Shown here: piece after piece, positions 1-9,485 of the stretch
Numbering within the stretch: position 1 is the first letter of the stretch
How the letters are laid out: the number at the start of each line of letters is the position of its first letter
Position numbers and translations under genes: made by a program
Assembly (NCBI GenBank): GCA_910592205.1
Contig: CAJVPJ010000671.1
Location: 1 to 19,215 of the forward strand
DNA: 19,215 nt
Source: Paraglomus occultum
Lineage: Eukaryota > Glomeromycota > Glomeromycetes > Paraglomerales > Paraglomeraceae
Direction: 5' to 3'
Notes under the pieces: generated by a model
Database searches by the model: none
What the model was told of the DNA's origin: nothing
What the model saw: the letters and a program-made list of their open reading frames with translations, nothing else

Positions 1-21
1 AACCAGGTCTTATATACATAC

Positions 22-259
22 AGATCCATTCATCGCACTAACCAACAGATAACAAGAGCCAATTTGTTCAATATGACGACAGATGAAATCCGCCTGCGCT
101 TGCTCCGAAGTCAAACGGTCTGATTAAGCCGTCTCTACATCCGTATAATATGCTTGAAGATTTGGAGAAATTGAGAAATAATCTGGTGGTAGGAGGAGGG
201 CTAGCTAGCTGCAGGGCAGCAGTGGACCTAAGACTTCTAGCGATATCTTTGTCACTCAT
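22..259 (-). CDS. Possible 5' part of an unrecognised split gene, leaving the left edge
   Basis: On the minus strand a frame opens with ATG at 259 (MSDKDIAR...) and stays open to 68. A second, more protein-like block lies at 119-22 in another frame (SEQAQADFICRHIEQIG, then CYLLVSAMNGS). It is preceded by an acceptor-like AATCAG (120-125) and followed by a canonical fungal donor GTATGT (16-21), so the next exon would lie outside the window. A join from 235 to 119 keeps phase, but its donor GTCTTA is weak, so the first junction is uncertain. I do not recognise the product. It would be divergently transcribed from the SAM carrier, sharing a spacer of about 420 bp. Alternatives are a 5' UTR intron or a chance open frame. 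Confidence 0.3.
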
Positions 260-677
260 GCTGATTACAATGAGGTAGTATGCTTGGACACTGTGTTTAT
301 ATTCAGATCGCTAACATGCAGGATATCCAGTAATGTACTATTGTCCTTCTCCACCTTTTTCAGCAGCACGATGTACTAAATTAAAATATGATCGAAATGA
401 CTTATTCCCATGTGATCGAATAATACAACATTCTTTTTCAAAAACTTAGGCTTTTTTTCTGATCACATTCTGTGACGTTGCAGGGAAAATTTTTTTCAAG
501 AAATTTTTTGATCGAAACTCATACTGCGTTCCCGAAGCATGTATTCACCTAGTGAGTATTTTTCATCAATCCTTTGTTCTACGGTACTCTACTTCATCGG
601 AGTTGTAACCTTTTTGGGAAGTTGAAAATTATATCTGTAGAATTGTCAGTCATTCGCTTTTTTGTTAAAACATCTTA
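260..677. other. Spacer between divergent genes; probable promoter region
   Basis: No coding frame could be supported. The stretch is AT-rich with T/A runs (for example 451-511) and lies between the tentative minus-strand start at 259 and the carrier ATG at 678, so it probably holds the promoter(s). I saw no distinct regulatory motif. Confidence 0.4.
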
Positions 678-2001
678 ATGGCTGATCGTGCAAATAATAC
701 CCATCTTAATAGTAAACAATTGTTATTGGTAATAATTCTTCTTGATCAATTGAAAAGAGATATGTGCTTATGCAAACTATTGAAATTACTAAGGAAGTGC
801 ATTCATGATTGAACTGGAAGTCAGGCGGTCTAGCGGGCACTGCTGTTGATACAGCACTGTATCCATTAGACACAATTAAAACGAGGTTACAGTCAAGGAC
901 AGGATTCTATGCGGCTGGCGGTTTTCGTGGTATATACAGTGGACTCGGTGCTGTAATCATTGGAAGTGCACCCAGCGGTAAGTTATAGCATGTGTGTGTA
1001 ATATTCTATTATATCACATTCCACGTCTGTTTCTTAGCCATGAAATGTATAATTTTGTATGTTAGAAAACTAACCAAAGTTCCTGAACGTAATACCAAGC
1101 TGCGGTATTTTTTTTCACATACGAACGCTTCAAAAAATTGCTGACTGAACGCAGTTCTAATGCTTACCCTCCGCCACTTGTCCATATGGCATCTGCATCA
1201 GCTGGAGAGATTGTCAGTTTAATTTTGTTGTTTTTTTTTTAAAAATTTATGGGCATTGATATCCTCCATCGGCTGACTCGTAAACCCGTCTTTTCGGTTG
1301 TCTTCAGGCAGCGTGTATAATACGCGTCCCAACGGAAGTCATCAAGCAACGAATGCAAGTTTATCACTTATCCTCTTCTTTCGCTGCTGCATCCTTTACG
1401 TTGAAAGAGCACGGCATTCTGGGTTTATATCGTGGGTACTGGAGCACGGTTGCACGAGAGGTCTGTTGAAAGTATGTTTGACTTGGACGGTAAACGAATT
1501 CAAAAATATTTATGGCGACATATTAATGAACGCTTTGCTGGTGCTTAGATCCCATTTACATGTCTACAGTTTCCGCTATATGAATTCCTGAAACATACGG
1601 TCGCTCGTAAAAGCAACAGAGCACGCGTCGAACCATGGGAGGCTGCGATCTGCGGTTCAATTGCAGGAGGTACCGCTGCTGGTATTACAACTCCTTTAGA
1701 TGTTGTTAAGACACGATTGATGCTTTCTACAAAGGTGAAGATGTAAGAAGAGAATTTTGTCTTTTATGTTGATGACGTTGCTCATACCAAGTTTGGATTT
1801 GGGTTTTAGTATCACATGGTTCATAACTACTCGGGAATAGTATCAACATTCCGTAGAATCGTGGAAGAAGAGGGAATACGTGCGTTATTCTCTGGTGTTG
1901 GCCCACGTGTGCTGTGGATTTCAATTGGCGGTAGCATTTTCTTAGGAGTTTACGAAAAAGTATCAAAGACTTTGGATGAATACGAGATTCTAACAAGCTA
2001 G
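678..2001 (+). CDS. PET8: Mitochondrial S-adenosylmethionine carrier (SLC25 family), six exons
   Basis: Exons 678-728, 821-977, 1100-1212, 1308-1460, 1549-1734 and 1810-2001 join in phase to 283 residues, the usual size of this carrier. Three mitochondrial-carrier repeats are visible, each with the PX[DE]XX[KR] signature: PLDTIK at residues 32-37, PTEVIK at 115-120 and PLDVVK at 207-212. The blocks [35 protein letters not shown] and [20 protein letters not shown] are typical of the SAM carrier (yeast Pet8, human SLC25A26) rather than of other carriers. It sits in the inner mitochondrial membrane and exchanges cytosolic SAM for S-adenosylhomocysteine, supplying methyl groups for mitochondrial RNA and protein methylation and SAM for biotin/lipoate synthesis. 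The start exon ([17 protein letters not shown]) is inferred from the donor GTAATA at 729 and the acceptor at 819-820, which restore the conserved LLLSGG junction. Introns are 75-122 nt. There is no sign of damage. Confidence 0.95.
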
Positions 2002-2101
2002 TACGAACAACGAACTCATTACGAGTATAATGAGTGTCGCGTTGTTATTACGAATATGAAGCAATTATGCAGAACCGTAAGACACAGAGATTGCCAAGAT
2101 A

Positions 2102-2428
2102 ATGTCTTTGAAATATCGTGCTGTCGGAGGTAATAGGGAACAAGTCGCCGCAGGTTTACATTCAAAAGAAAATAGGAAATTATTTTGGGAAGAAAATTTA
2201 CTTGGTAAATCAACGTTTGTTTAACAGTATCTCTTTGCGCGTAGGAATTTATTATAAAGATTTGCTCCAAAGGAAGCTAAAACTTTGCTGTCAGTATTAG
2301 AGTTACCCAAGCATGATCATTATTTTATACACATACGCAAAGGAAACATCTCCTATTTTCCTGATAGCGAAGACTTTGTCGCTTTTGTGGAAATTGGTTA
2401 CTTGGACAAGAATAGTAGTCGAATTTGA
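2102..2428 (+). CDS. Unrecognised small protein (84 aa), two exons
   Basis: ATG at 2102 opens MSLKYRAVGGNREQVAAG and continues through HSKENRKLFWEENLL to a donor GTAAAT at 2205. Joining to the AG at 2275-2276 removes a 72-nt intron and keeps phase, giving AKTLLSVLELPKHDHYFIHI and RKGNISYFPDSEDFVAFVEI before TGA at 2426-2428. Composition (charged and aromatic residues mixed, no low complexity) looks like a small soluble protein. There is no signal peptide or membrane segment. The gene starts only 100 bp after the SAM carrier on the same strand. The acceptor is not certain: other nearby AGs (2226-2227, 2258-2259) give the wrong phase or impossibly short introns. I do not recognise the family. 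The product could extend further if another intron follows. Confidence 0.5.
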
Positions 2429-3412
2429 TACACCCTAGCTACGTGTGGCCAAGCAAATACGTCAAGGAATCAATGAGCGGAGGAGCCAAATGATTAACGG
2501 CAGTGGTTTCGGAATCCCCCCCCCCCTGTTAATAGAGACGCGCCAAAGAACTTTAACGAAACGTACTGTGTCAATTGTGTTAAGAGAACAATCTAATACC
2601 CGTGTCTTCTTCGATTGAGGAATATAATTAGATTGAATACATTGTCAATTGTTTTTGGCCTGTTCAATATCACGAAAGTAAGGATAGAGTATTCGAATGG
2701 TAACTTGATTCATTACGACTGTGGAAAAATCTCTTGTGTAAGCGATTGGAAGATCAAATATGTGAGCAGATAAAATCATTGTCGGGTAATTGTACGTGAG
2801 TTAGTAAACTCTACACAAACGCAGAAAAATAATTAACTCATCAGGGAAGATTAATTTCAGACAATCCAACTTTCAATGTCAAAATTGATCTGACACAAAG
2901 TATTCGTTCGTTGCAATCCAGAAAACGGTGTCCCGATATCATTCTCTCGGACAGAGAATGTTCATAAGCTCAAACTTGTTTATAATTGACATTTGATGTA
3001 TGCTGCAACAACCCATACATGGATCGCGCGCCCTTGACTGCTGACTTGCGAAAATACTGGCGGTGACAAAAAATCGGTTATCATATAGTATTTCGGTTTG
3101 GATAATTAGTTTGTCTGAAAATCGTACGTAAAGAAAATATAAAATTTGCCCGATCCGTTGATGAAAAATAACTTTTACGCCCACTTCTTATCAATTGTAA
3201 ATATGATGATGAAGACGGTTAGTAATTTCTGCTATTATAAACCAATTCAAGAACAAGCGTTGGTTGTTAGACCACGTCCTTGTAATGTTGACAGCGATGA
3301 GTCACTAATTATGATAATTATGTAAGCGCACAATAATCATAATGATCACTTTTTCCTTACTAGTAAAATGGACTGTAACCTTATATAGGATCGCAACAAC
3401 TACTCTGTATTG
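2429..3412. other. Gene-poor spacer with possible exon fragments (2704-2785, 2861-2967, +)
   Basis: No complete gene can be built. Two plus-strand blocks look coding and join in phase: DSLRLWKNLLCKRLEDQICE... (2707-2785), ending at donor GTAATT (2786) or GTACGT (2792), and NPTFNVKIDLTQSIRSLQ... (from 2861, after TTTCAG), ending at TAA 2965-2967. No start codon or upstream exon could be found, because a TAA at 2701-2703 closes the frame. A further frame MMMKTVSNFCYYKPIQEQ... opens at 3203 and reaches donor GTAAGC at 3322. These may be parts of a decayed or very divergent gene. Chance is not excluded. Confidence 0.25.
2516..2526 (+). repeat. C11 homopolymer tract
   Basis: Eleven consecutive C in otherwise AT-rich intergenic DNA. 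A second tract of the same length lies at 8454-8464 and a C7 at 6477-6483. These are slippage-prone and could hide assembly length errors, but none lies in a supported exon. Confidence 0.9.
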
Positions 3413-3664
3413 ATGCGTAAAGTAATATATACCCCCTTTAATAGAGAAGAACATAATAAATATTTCCGGCCATTTTTATCAAGAACAGGGGCACTTTTTA
3501 GCGATAGTAATGCGTTCCTGCCGGTCGATTATGTGTTTTCAACTAATCAACAACATTCTTGTATACAGTGGGGCTGGGCTAACGAATGCCCTTATGAAAT
3601 AATTAATTCAACGCTTAAATCTCGGGACAAGAACGGTTATGATTTGTCCGCCGCAAATATTTGA
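3413..3664 (+). CDS. Hypothetical ORF, 83 aa, weak support
   Basis: Open frame from ATG at 3413 to TGA at 3662-3664, beginning MRKVIYTPFNREEHNKYFRP and containing SCIQWGWANECPYEI. The frame also extends upstream as DRNNYSVL to 3389, directly after an AG (3387-3388) preceded by an in-frame TAG, so it could be an exon with an acceptor at 3388. Composition is protein-like, without low complexity or a signal peptide. I recognise no domain. It could be a real short gene, an exon of a decayed gene, or chance. Confidence 0.25.
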   Translation: MRKVIYTPFNREEHNKYFRPFLSRTGALFSDSNAFLPVDYVFSTNQQHSCIQWGWANECPYEIINSTLKSRDKNGYDLSAANI

Positions 3665-4000
3665 CATGCACGATGATTGGGCAATCGAGTGAAACTCCCG
3701 GTTAATCAACTGCGAACCACTTCAATGAACCGTAGAGTTTCGCATTCCGTAGTAGCCGCAGAATCGCACAGAACTGCTTACTAAAGCAACAAATGAGCGT
3801 CTAATGATCACGAGTGTTCTTTTTTTCGTTTCCACGGGGGGTCAGTTCTCTCATTTTACAACCAATTTTGTATCAACAATACTTTTTATTTTTCTGTCTG
3901 ATTGAATATAATATGGGACGCCTTGCGCTTTCAACAATTGACATGTCTTTATTTCACTTCCCATGTACTTGAATGACCCTCCGAACAAAGCATAGCAAAT

Positions 4001-4024
4001 ATAATATTAATGTGTTAATATTAT
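4001..4024. repeat. Perfect inverted repeat, 10-bp arms, 4-nt loop
   Basis: Arms 4001-4010 and 4015-4024 are exact reverse complements around TGTG. A second smaller hairpin follows at 4057-4073 (7-bp arms, ATT loop). Both are pure A/T or nearly so, which makes chance formation more likely. No gene end lies next to them. Confidence 0.6.
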
Positions 4025-4144
4025 CATTAGCATTATTAATTATTGTCATCCGTTATGATAATGATTCATTATCAGATCGTTCAATAACAACAATGCTTTG
4101 ATTTTACCTAATTTAGATTGTTTTCATCCTCTTTTCTTGATTAG

Positions 4145-4373
4145 GACTCATTGTATAACGATGACAGTGAAATTCGTCTTTCATTGGACAGGTCATACGA
4201 TAGCAGTTTGTTGAGATACCAACTACCGCCACTCCCGCCACCGTATGTGTTCTTTCCAGTTTGGGTATTTGTGTGTGTTTGTATTAACAAACACGTCCTC
4301 GAAAAGTAAATACAGCATTCGCTATTCAATAATGTCGCAGAGCCTGTTGTCGTTTGCCGCAAGCTTGCCGTAA
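4145..4373 (+). other. Exon-like block with good splice signals; possible 3' end of an unrecognised gene
   Basis: A pyrimidine-rich stretch ending in GATTAG (to 4144) is followed by an open block 4145-4242 that reads DSLYNDDSEIRLSLDRSYDS then SLLRYQLPPLPPP, ending at a canonical GTATGT donor (4243). The AG at 4309-4310 (AATACAG) restores the frame and gives IRYSIMSQSLLSFAASLP to TAA at 4371-4373. Ser/Leu/Asp-rich followed by a Pro run is typical of disordered fungal tails. No upstream exon was found, so this may be the last two exons of a gene with long introns, a relic, or chance. Confidence 0.2.
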
Positions 4374-6017
4374 AGTTTAAATGACGTTTGTAACTTTACT
4401 ATTCATCGTGCAATCAGTCGGTTGCAAGTACGCGTAGAAATTCTGGGCCAGAGTTCAGACGTTTAACCGATATCCGACATGGAAACGATGTAAGAAATGT
4501 TAAAGATGTGATCCATATTACGAAACAAAGATGATTACTTTAACACATCTCGGTTTGACTTTGGAATTCTCCTTACAGTAGAGTTGAGCTCTCATTGGAC
4601 ATCCAATTATTAATAAGTCTCACTTGTTAAATTTTCTGCTGCACGATACTCGTCAAAATGACAAGTCAAATTAAGCCTTGAAGTATAGAACCCCTTATCA
4701 AGACACCAATTGCCAGTGAATAATTAATTCCGAGGATTGATTACAGCTCTAATTAGCTGGCTCGACGTATTAACTGATTTCTAGTTTATGTCATAATAAT
4801 TATTCATTAGCTGTCACAAAATTAACACATTTCGGCTATCAGGTTACTTTAAAGTTTCATGCACGAAACATCAAGCTTAAACAATGTGTTTATTGTCACG
4901 AATTATTATTACCATATGGCAGTCAAATATAAGTTGTGTAGCATTGTTACGAAATAAGACCCTACTAATACTAATACTAACTCAACGCTAAGCGTATGAT
5001 CGTAATTGGAAAATAAAGTCTAACCCTGCACGATTTGCAAAGGTAACCAATCGGATGCATCCAATCAGTTGTTGTTGTTATTATTATTATTATAATGCGC
5101 TGATCATCTCATTTTCTCTAAATGAGTTTGTCGTTAAATTTTTTGCCTCGTGGGTTGTTATTTTCGGGGTGTTGCAGGGTGTGCGAGCTTTATGCTTGCT
5201 TGCCCACACCCGTCAAGTCCATCACATACGAGTAGTTGTTGAATGTGATTTTACTTTTTTTTTTGCTGCAGTAATTATAAAGAATTGTCTCGGAATATTA
5301 ATATCGACTGTTTAATTTTGTACACATATATTTATACCGAGATTAAAGACAATGTGCGCACTAACTTTATTGATGAAAGAAGAATTTTCCTGGTTCCCGA
5401 ATTATCAAATTGTACTTGATAGGGAATAAGGTTTTAATATTAATAACAAAGCAGTACTAATATCATCACGGGATTTGTAGATCGACAGAAAGAATTCAAT
5501 GCACGTTAATTGGCCATCATACAAGAATGGGAAATAAGGGGGAACAAAAGAAACAAAGGAGGGTTACGACATCAAATTAGTGGTTTAAATAAAATAACCC
5601 AACTGGTTTAACTCCACATACCCCCGGCGACTGATATCCGACACAACACTTTGACTCCGTTTATCAAATCTCATTGGTACAAACTATTTGCGTATTACGA
5701 ACAAGTTGTTTTGTCTTCTTTCGGCAAGTAACTAGGTTCCACTAACGACCCTCACAATTAATATTAACTTTAGCAACTTATTCTCTTTTTTGTTCTTTCT
5801 CGACTCTAGTGAATGTCTCATCTGCGTGACAAGGTGTTCTTCCCAAACATCACCTGCACCTCGAATCTGTCTCCACTAGAAAAAACACAATCTACAACTC
5901 GGAATTAAAACTCGTATACTGTATTATATATATACAACACTTGTACCGTTACAAAGAAAAAACATCTAGAATCGTCGCCACTTGCGAAAAAAAAAAGAGT
6001 GAAATACCAAGACAATA

Positions 6018-7743
6018 ATGAATGACATTGCAGATAGAATAGCTGCCGCACGCAAAGAGGCAGAGACCCTGAAAGAGAAAATTAAGATGAAGAAGGATGC
6101 TTTGGCTGATACAGCTTGTATGTATTTACCTTATATTCCGTCTTCCATTCTTCGTATCAATAGGAACAATTTTTTTACATGACTTTTAGGATTGTTCTTT
6201 CCCCTTCCGAGTTGATAGAATGTCCATGTGATTAACAAAGAAAGGATAGGAGTGTGAACGATTTAAAAAGAGGTGGAAAGAGTACGCACAAGTTGATGAG
6301 TGAATATGAGCGATTGATAGATATGCCGTTTTCCTAGGGAACCTTTACAATTGTATTATGGGATAATATAAGAGTTTATGTAATTTCAGTGTTGAGATTA
6401 TTGAGAATGAAGTTTAAAGTAACAGGTTTTACAGTTCAGTTTATCAACTTTTTTTTTACAAGGAAGAAACTCTCCTCCCCCCCACTTTTAGTTGTATATT
6501 CACTAGAAATATTTGCCGTCTTTCTTTCTATCTGCCAAGCATCCGATTAAAATATCTGACCATTCTTTGCTTATCATATCTGTAGTGAGGTCCATGGCAG
6601 CCGAGATTGACTCTCTTCCACGTATCGTGATGAAAGTTCGCCGCACACTCAAGGGTCATTTAGCCAAAATCTATGCCATGCACTGGGCCTCAGATAGACG
6701 TCACTTGGTCTCTGCATCTCAAGACGGCAAACTAATCGTTTGGGACGCTCCGACCACGAACAAGGTCCACGCCATCCCACTTCGTTCGTCATGGGTCATG
6801 ACCTGCGCCTATGCTCCGTCGGGCGGCTTTGTAGCATGTGGTGGTCTTGATAATATCTGTTCAATTTATAATCTACGTACTAGGGAAGGGTCTGTAAAAG
6901 TTGCACGAGAGCTGGGATCGCATACTGGATATTTATCGTGCTGTCGGTTTTTGAACGATCGACAGATATTGACGTCTAGCGGAGATATGACATGTATTTT
7001 ATGGGATATTGACGCAGGCATGAAAGTGTCAGAGTTTCAAGACCATACCGGAGATGTCATGAGTTTGAGTCTTGCACCAACGCAGCAAATTTTCGTTAGT
7101 GGTGCTTGTGACGCCACGGCAAAAATCTGGGATATCAGGAGTGGGCGATGTGTACAGACTTTTACTGGACATGAATCAGATATTAATGCAGTACAGTAAG
7201 TATCATGCGTGTCTTGTGTCCCGTGCAAAACAGCCCATTTATTCCGACTCGCCGCGCTCACCTAACAATAATGCTTTCTCGCAACTTTCGCAAACATTCA
7301 GGTTCTTCCCTAACGGTGACGCATTTGGTACTGGTTCCGATGATGCATCATGCCGGCTGTTCGATCTCAGAGCTGATAGAGAACTAAATCAATACACACA
7401 CGACAACATTCTTTGCGGGATTACCTCGGTTGCATTCTCAATTTCCGGGCGTCTTTTGTTTGCTGGCTATGACGACTTTAATTGTAACGTCTGGGATACA
7501 TTGAAAGGCGAGCGTGTGGGAGTATTGGCAGCACACGAGAATCGTGTCAGCTGTTTGGGTGTTTCCGTTGACGGCATGGCTTTGTGTACGGGTAGTTGGG
7601 ATTCATTGTTAAAGGTAAGCGAGAGGATGGGGGAGGAAGGAGGAATTGGCAAGTAGAGCCAAAGCGAATTTCCTAATGTCATATCAATGTCTCTATATCC
7701 CGTACTGATTTCATCCTCTTCCATTGTCTAGGTCTGGGCGTAG
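6018..7743 (+). CDS. GPB1: Heterotrimeric G-protein beta subunit, four exons
   Basis: Exons 6018-6117, 6586-7195, 7302-7614 and 7732-7743 join in phase to 344 residues, the normal G-beta length. The N-terminus (residues 1-33, rich in K/E/A) is the coiled coil that binds G-gamma. Seven WD repeats follow, with family hallmarks [91 protein letters not shown] and the C-terminal [12 protein letters not shown]. With G-gamma it forms the membrane-tethered beta-gamma dimer that binds G-alpha-GDP and signals from G-protein-coupled receptors, in fungi typically to MAPK or cAMP pathways for mating, growth and host sensing. Introns are 468, 106 and 117 nt. The long first intron after the coiled coil and a last exon coding only V-W-A are notable. 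All splice sites are GT-AG. The gene symbol follows general fungal usage. Confidence 0.97.
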
Positions 7744-8739
7744 ATTATTACATACAACCGCTTCCACGCAAATAAAAGTCACCACTCATTTTTTTTTACC
7801 TTTCATTCTTTGATGGTGCATAGTATTTTTACAAGGACACCTTTCATTTACTCGTAATTATTCCACTTTATTTCGTTCTGACCCCGTTCTCAAACTATGT
7901 ACAGTGTTTAATTTGTGATGCAATTCATAGTAGCTTGTAAGCAGCAGTGACATTTCTATAACCTTTTTTTAATTCAATGATCGTTTTTATTTATTCCAAG
8001 TTCCTCAATGTCTGCTCTGATCTGAAAGTCGAATGGAGCACAGTACGCTTTAATGTACTTGAAAAAATTTTTTTTCTTCGTTTCTGATTAGCATGCTTTC
8101 GACCTGTTGCTCCTTTCTTGACAATTTATTCATTCTCTTTTTAATATAAGACGACAAGTCAGTTTACTATGTAGGAGAGTTTTGTTTGTTGAATTTTTGT
8201 AGACTTATTTATATATATACTTATATACTAGTTAATGAAAACGGATTTCACCTAAATGATTTAATGCATAGAACGTATAGCAAAGCATCGGTTCATGGCG
8301 AGTTATTATTGTAAAGTTTCCTGATGTTGTGCTTGATTCAGTAGCTGCCCAGAATAATGCAATCATTATGAATGATTAAGATGTACTGTATTATGTATGT
8401 AGCATAACAACAACGTGAACAAACAGTCATCAAAGGTTTCTCCTCCTCCTCCTCCCCCCCCCCCTTCTCCACACATTTTTGACCCGTTGCGGCAAATAAG
8501 ATTATACTTCATATTTTCCGCTTTCTATAAAAGCAACATTGAGTTAATTAAAGGTGAAACCCTACCAAAAAGGTTAACAATAATACAACATCAACTGGTT
8601 TAAGCAGTGTTTTACGCCTTGTAATGTATAATGTAAGATCATACTTCAAAGTTGTTTGAACGATTAGGTGACCAAATTAATTATTTTCTAAAACAGGTAT
8701 TTACATTACCTTTTGATGAATATCATCGCTATGAATAAC
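7744..8739. other. 3' flanking, T-rich intergenic DNA with a CT/C11 tract
   Basis: This is the 3' UTR and spacer after the G-beta gene. The only obvious structure is a TCC repeat running into C11 (8440-8470; C run 8454-8464). The open frame over that tract is an artefact of low complexity. Nothing else is supported. Confidence 0.4.
7771..7776 (+). terminator. AATAAA polyadenylation signal for the G-beta gene
   Basis: AATAAA lies 27 bp after the G-beta stop codon and is followed by T-rich sequence, as expected for a eukaryotic 3' processing site. Confidence 0.5.
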
Positions 8740-9345
8740 AGAAGGCTAATCTTCAAAAAAGGTAGAGTCAAAAACGTAAGTGCGGGCTCTTTACCAGAAA
8801 AAGCACCATTTCTTCGTTTGCATCTGTAGAATCGGTTCCGATTCCAGCGACAGACTAGTATTAAGTTACACGAAAAGCTAGGTTGTTTCTTATAACATTT
8901 ATCAAATGATGTCCATTCATATTCACCAGTTATCCAATTTACACGTTTCTCCCACGCATTGATATTCTCGTAACGCGCGTGATTTCAAGATGAATGGAAT
9001 GCAGATCAACTCGACGCGCGCGGATAAAGTGATCTGCTATACAGAACGTTGTTAAATTACTGTTGGGCGAGTAATTATAAACGAGGTGTTTGTATGAATA
9101 ATCGAATTTTTATCTAGATAGACATTTTGTCAACACCCCACACTTATGAAAGCAGTATTGAAATACTGTCTAGGTAAACTCTTTCGGTCAGTGAATATTG
9201 ACCGCCTCATTGCATTGGTCAGCATCTATTGCCGCCCGAACCGACTTGTAATCATCGAGTGCCGGAGAAATGGGTTTTTAATCAGTCGCCTTATAGAATC
9301 AATTGGAGCATAAACATGTTCTCCTTGTAACGATTTTTTTTAACT
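8740..9345 (-). pseudogene. Possible decayed gene: stop-free blocks in conflicting frames
   Basis: On the minus strand several protein-like blocks follow one another without a usable continuous frame. They include EHVYAPIDSIRRLIKNPFLR (around 9315-9256), KPISPALDDYKSVRAAIDAD followed by QCNEAVNIH (9261-9175 region), and about 58 codons containing ADHFIRARRVDLHSIHLEIT (around 9110-8935). An overlapping frame of about 88 codons reads NAWEKRVNWITGEYEWTSFD. Local GC is higher than in the surroundings (CGCGCGCG near 9015), which by itself lengthens open frames. In-frame stops and frame changes would fit a broken gene lying just downstream of the kinase. I cannot name a family, and chance remains possible. 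Confidence 0.2.
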
Positions 9346-9375
9346 CAACCCCCATATTGAAGCCTGTCGTACTAA

Positions 9376-9381
9376 TTTATT
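9376..9381 (-). terminator. Candidate polyadenylation signal for the TKL kinase gene
   Basis: AATAAA on the minus strand, about 105 bp beyond the kinase stop codon at 9486. It is a plausible 3' processing signal but not unique in such AT-rich DNA. Confidence 0.3.
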
Positions 9382-9485
9382 TAATTATATGAGGAGTAAA
9401 GAACACGTGAATTACAGGTTATTCAAAGAATGTTTGAGTCACTAAAGTAAACAATGGGCATTGTTAATATTGTAAGCTAACTTCA

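Larger units (their letters stand above)
3665..6017. other. Long AT-rich intergenic region upstream of the G-beta gene
   Basis: Apart from the exon-like piece at 4145-4373 and the hairpins at 4001-4073, I see no supported feature here. Simple repeats include a TTA run near 5078-5091 and ACTAAT units at 4964-4980. The last few hundred bases should hold the G-beta promoter and 5' UTR. A TATATATATA-like stretch lies near 5923-5935 and an A-run near 5987-5998, just before the ATG at 6018. Confidence 0.4.

Noticed and set aside
5055-5315. Plus-strand 86-codon frame
   Set aside because: It begins in a TTA/CTT microsatellite (poly-Tyr) and has T-run-driven hydrophobic composition; no motif.
8415-8603. 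Proline-rich small ORF
   Set aside because: The proline run is the CT/C11 tract read as protein; the rest has no coding character.
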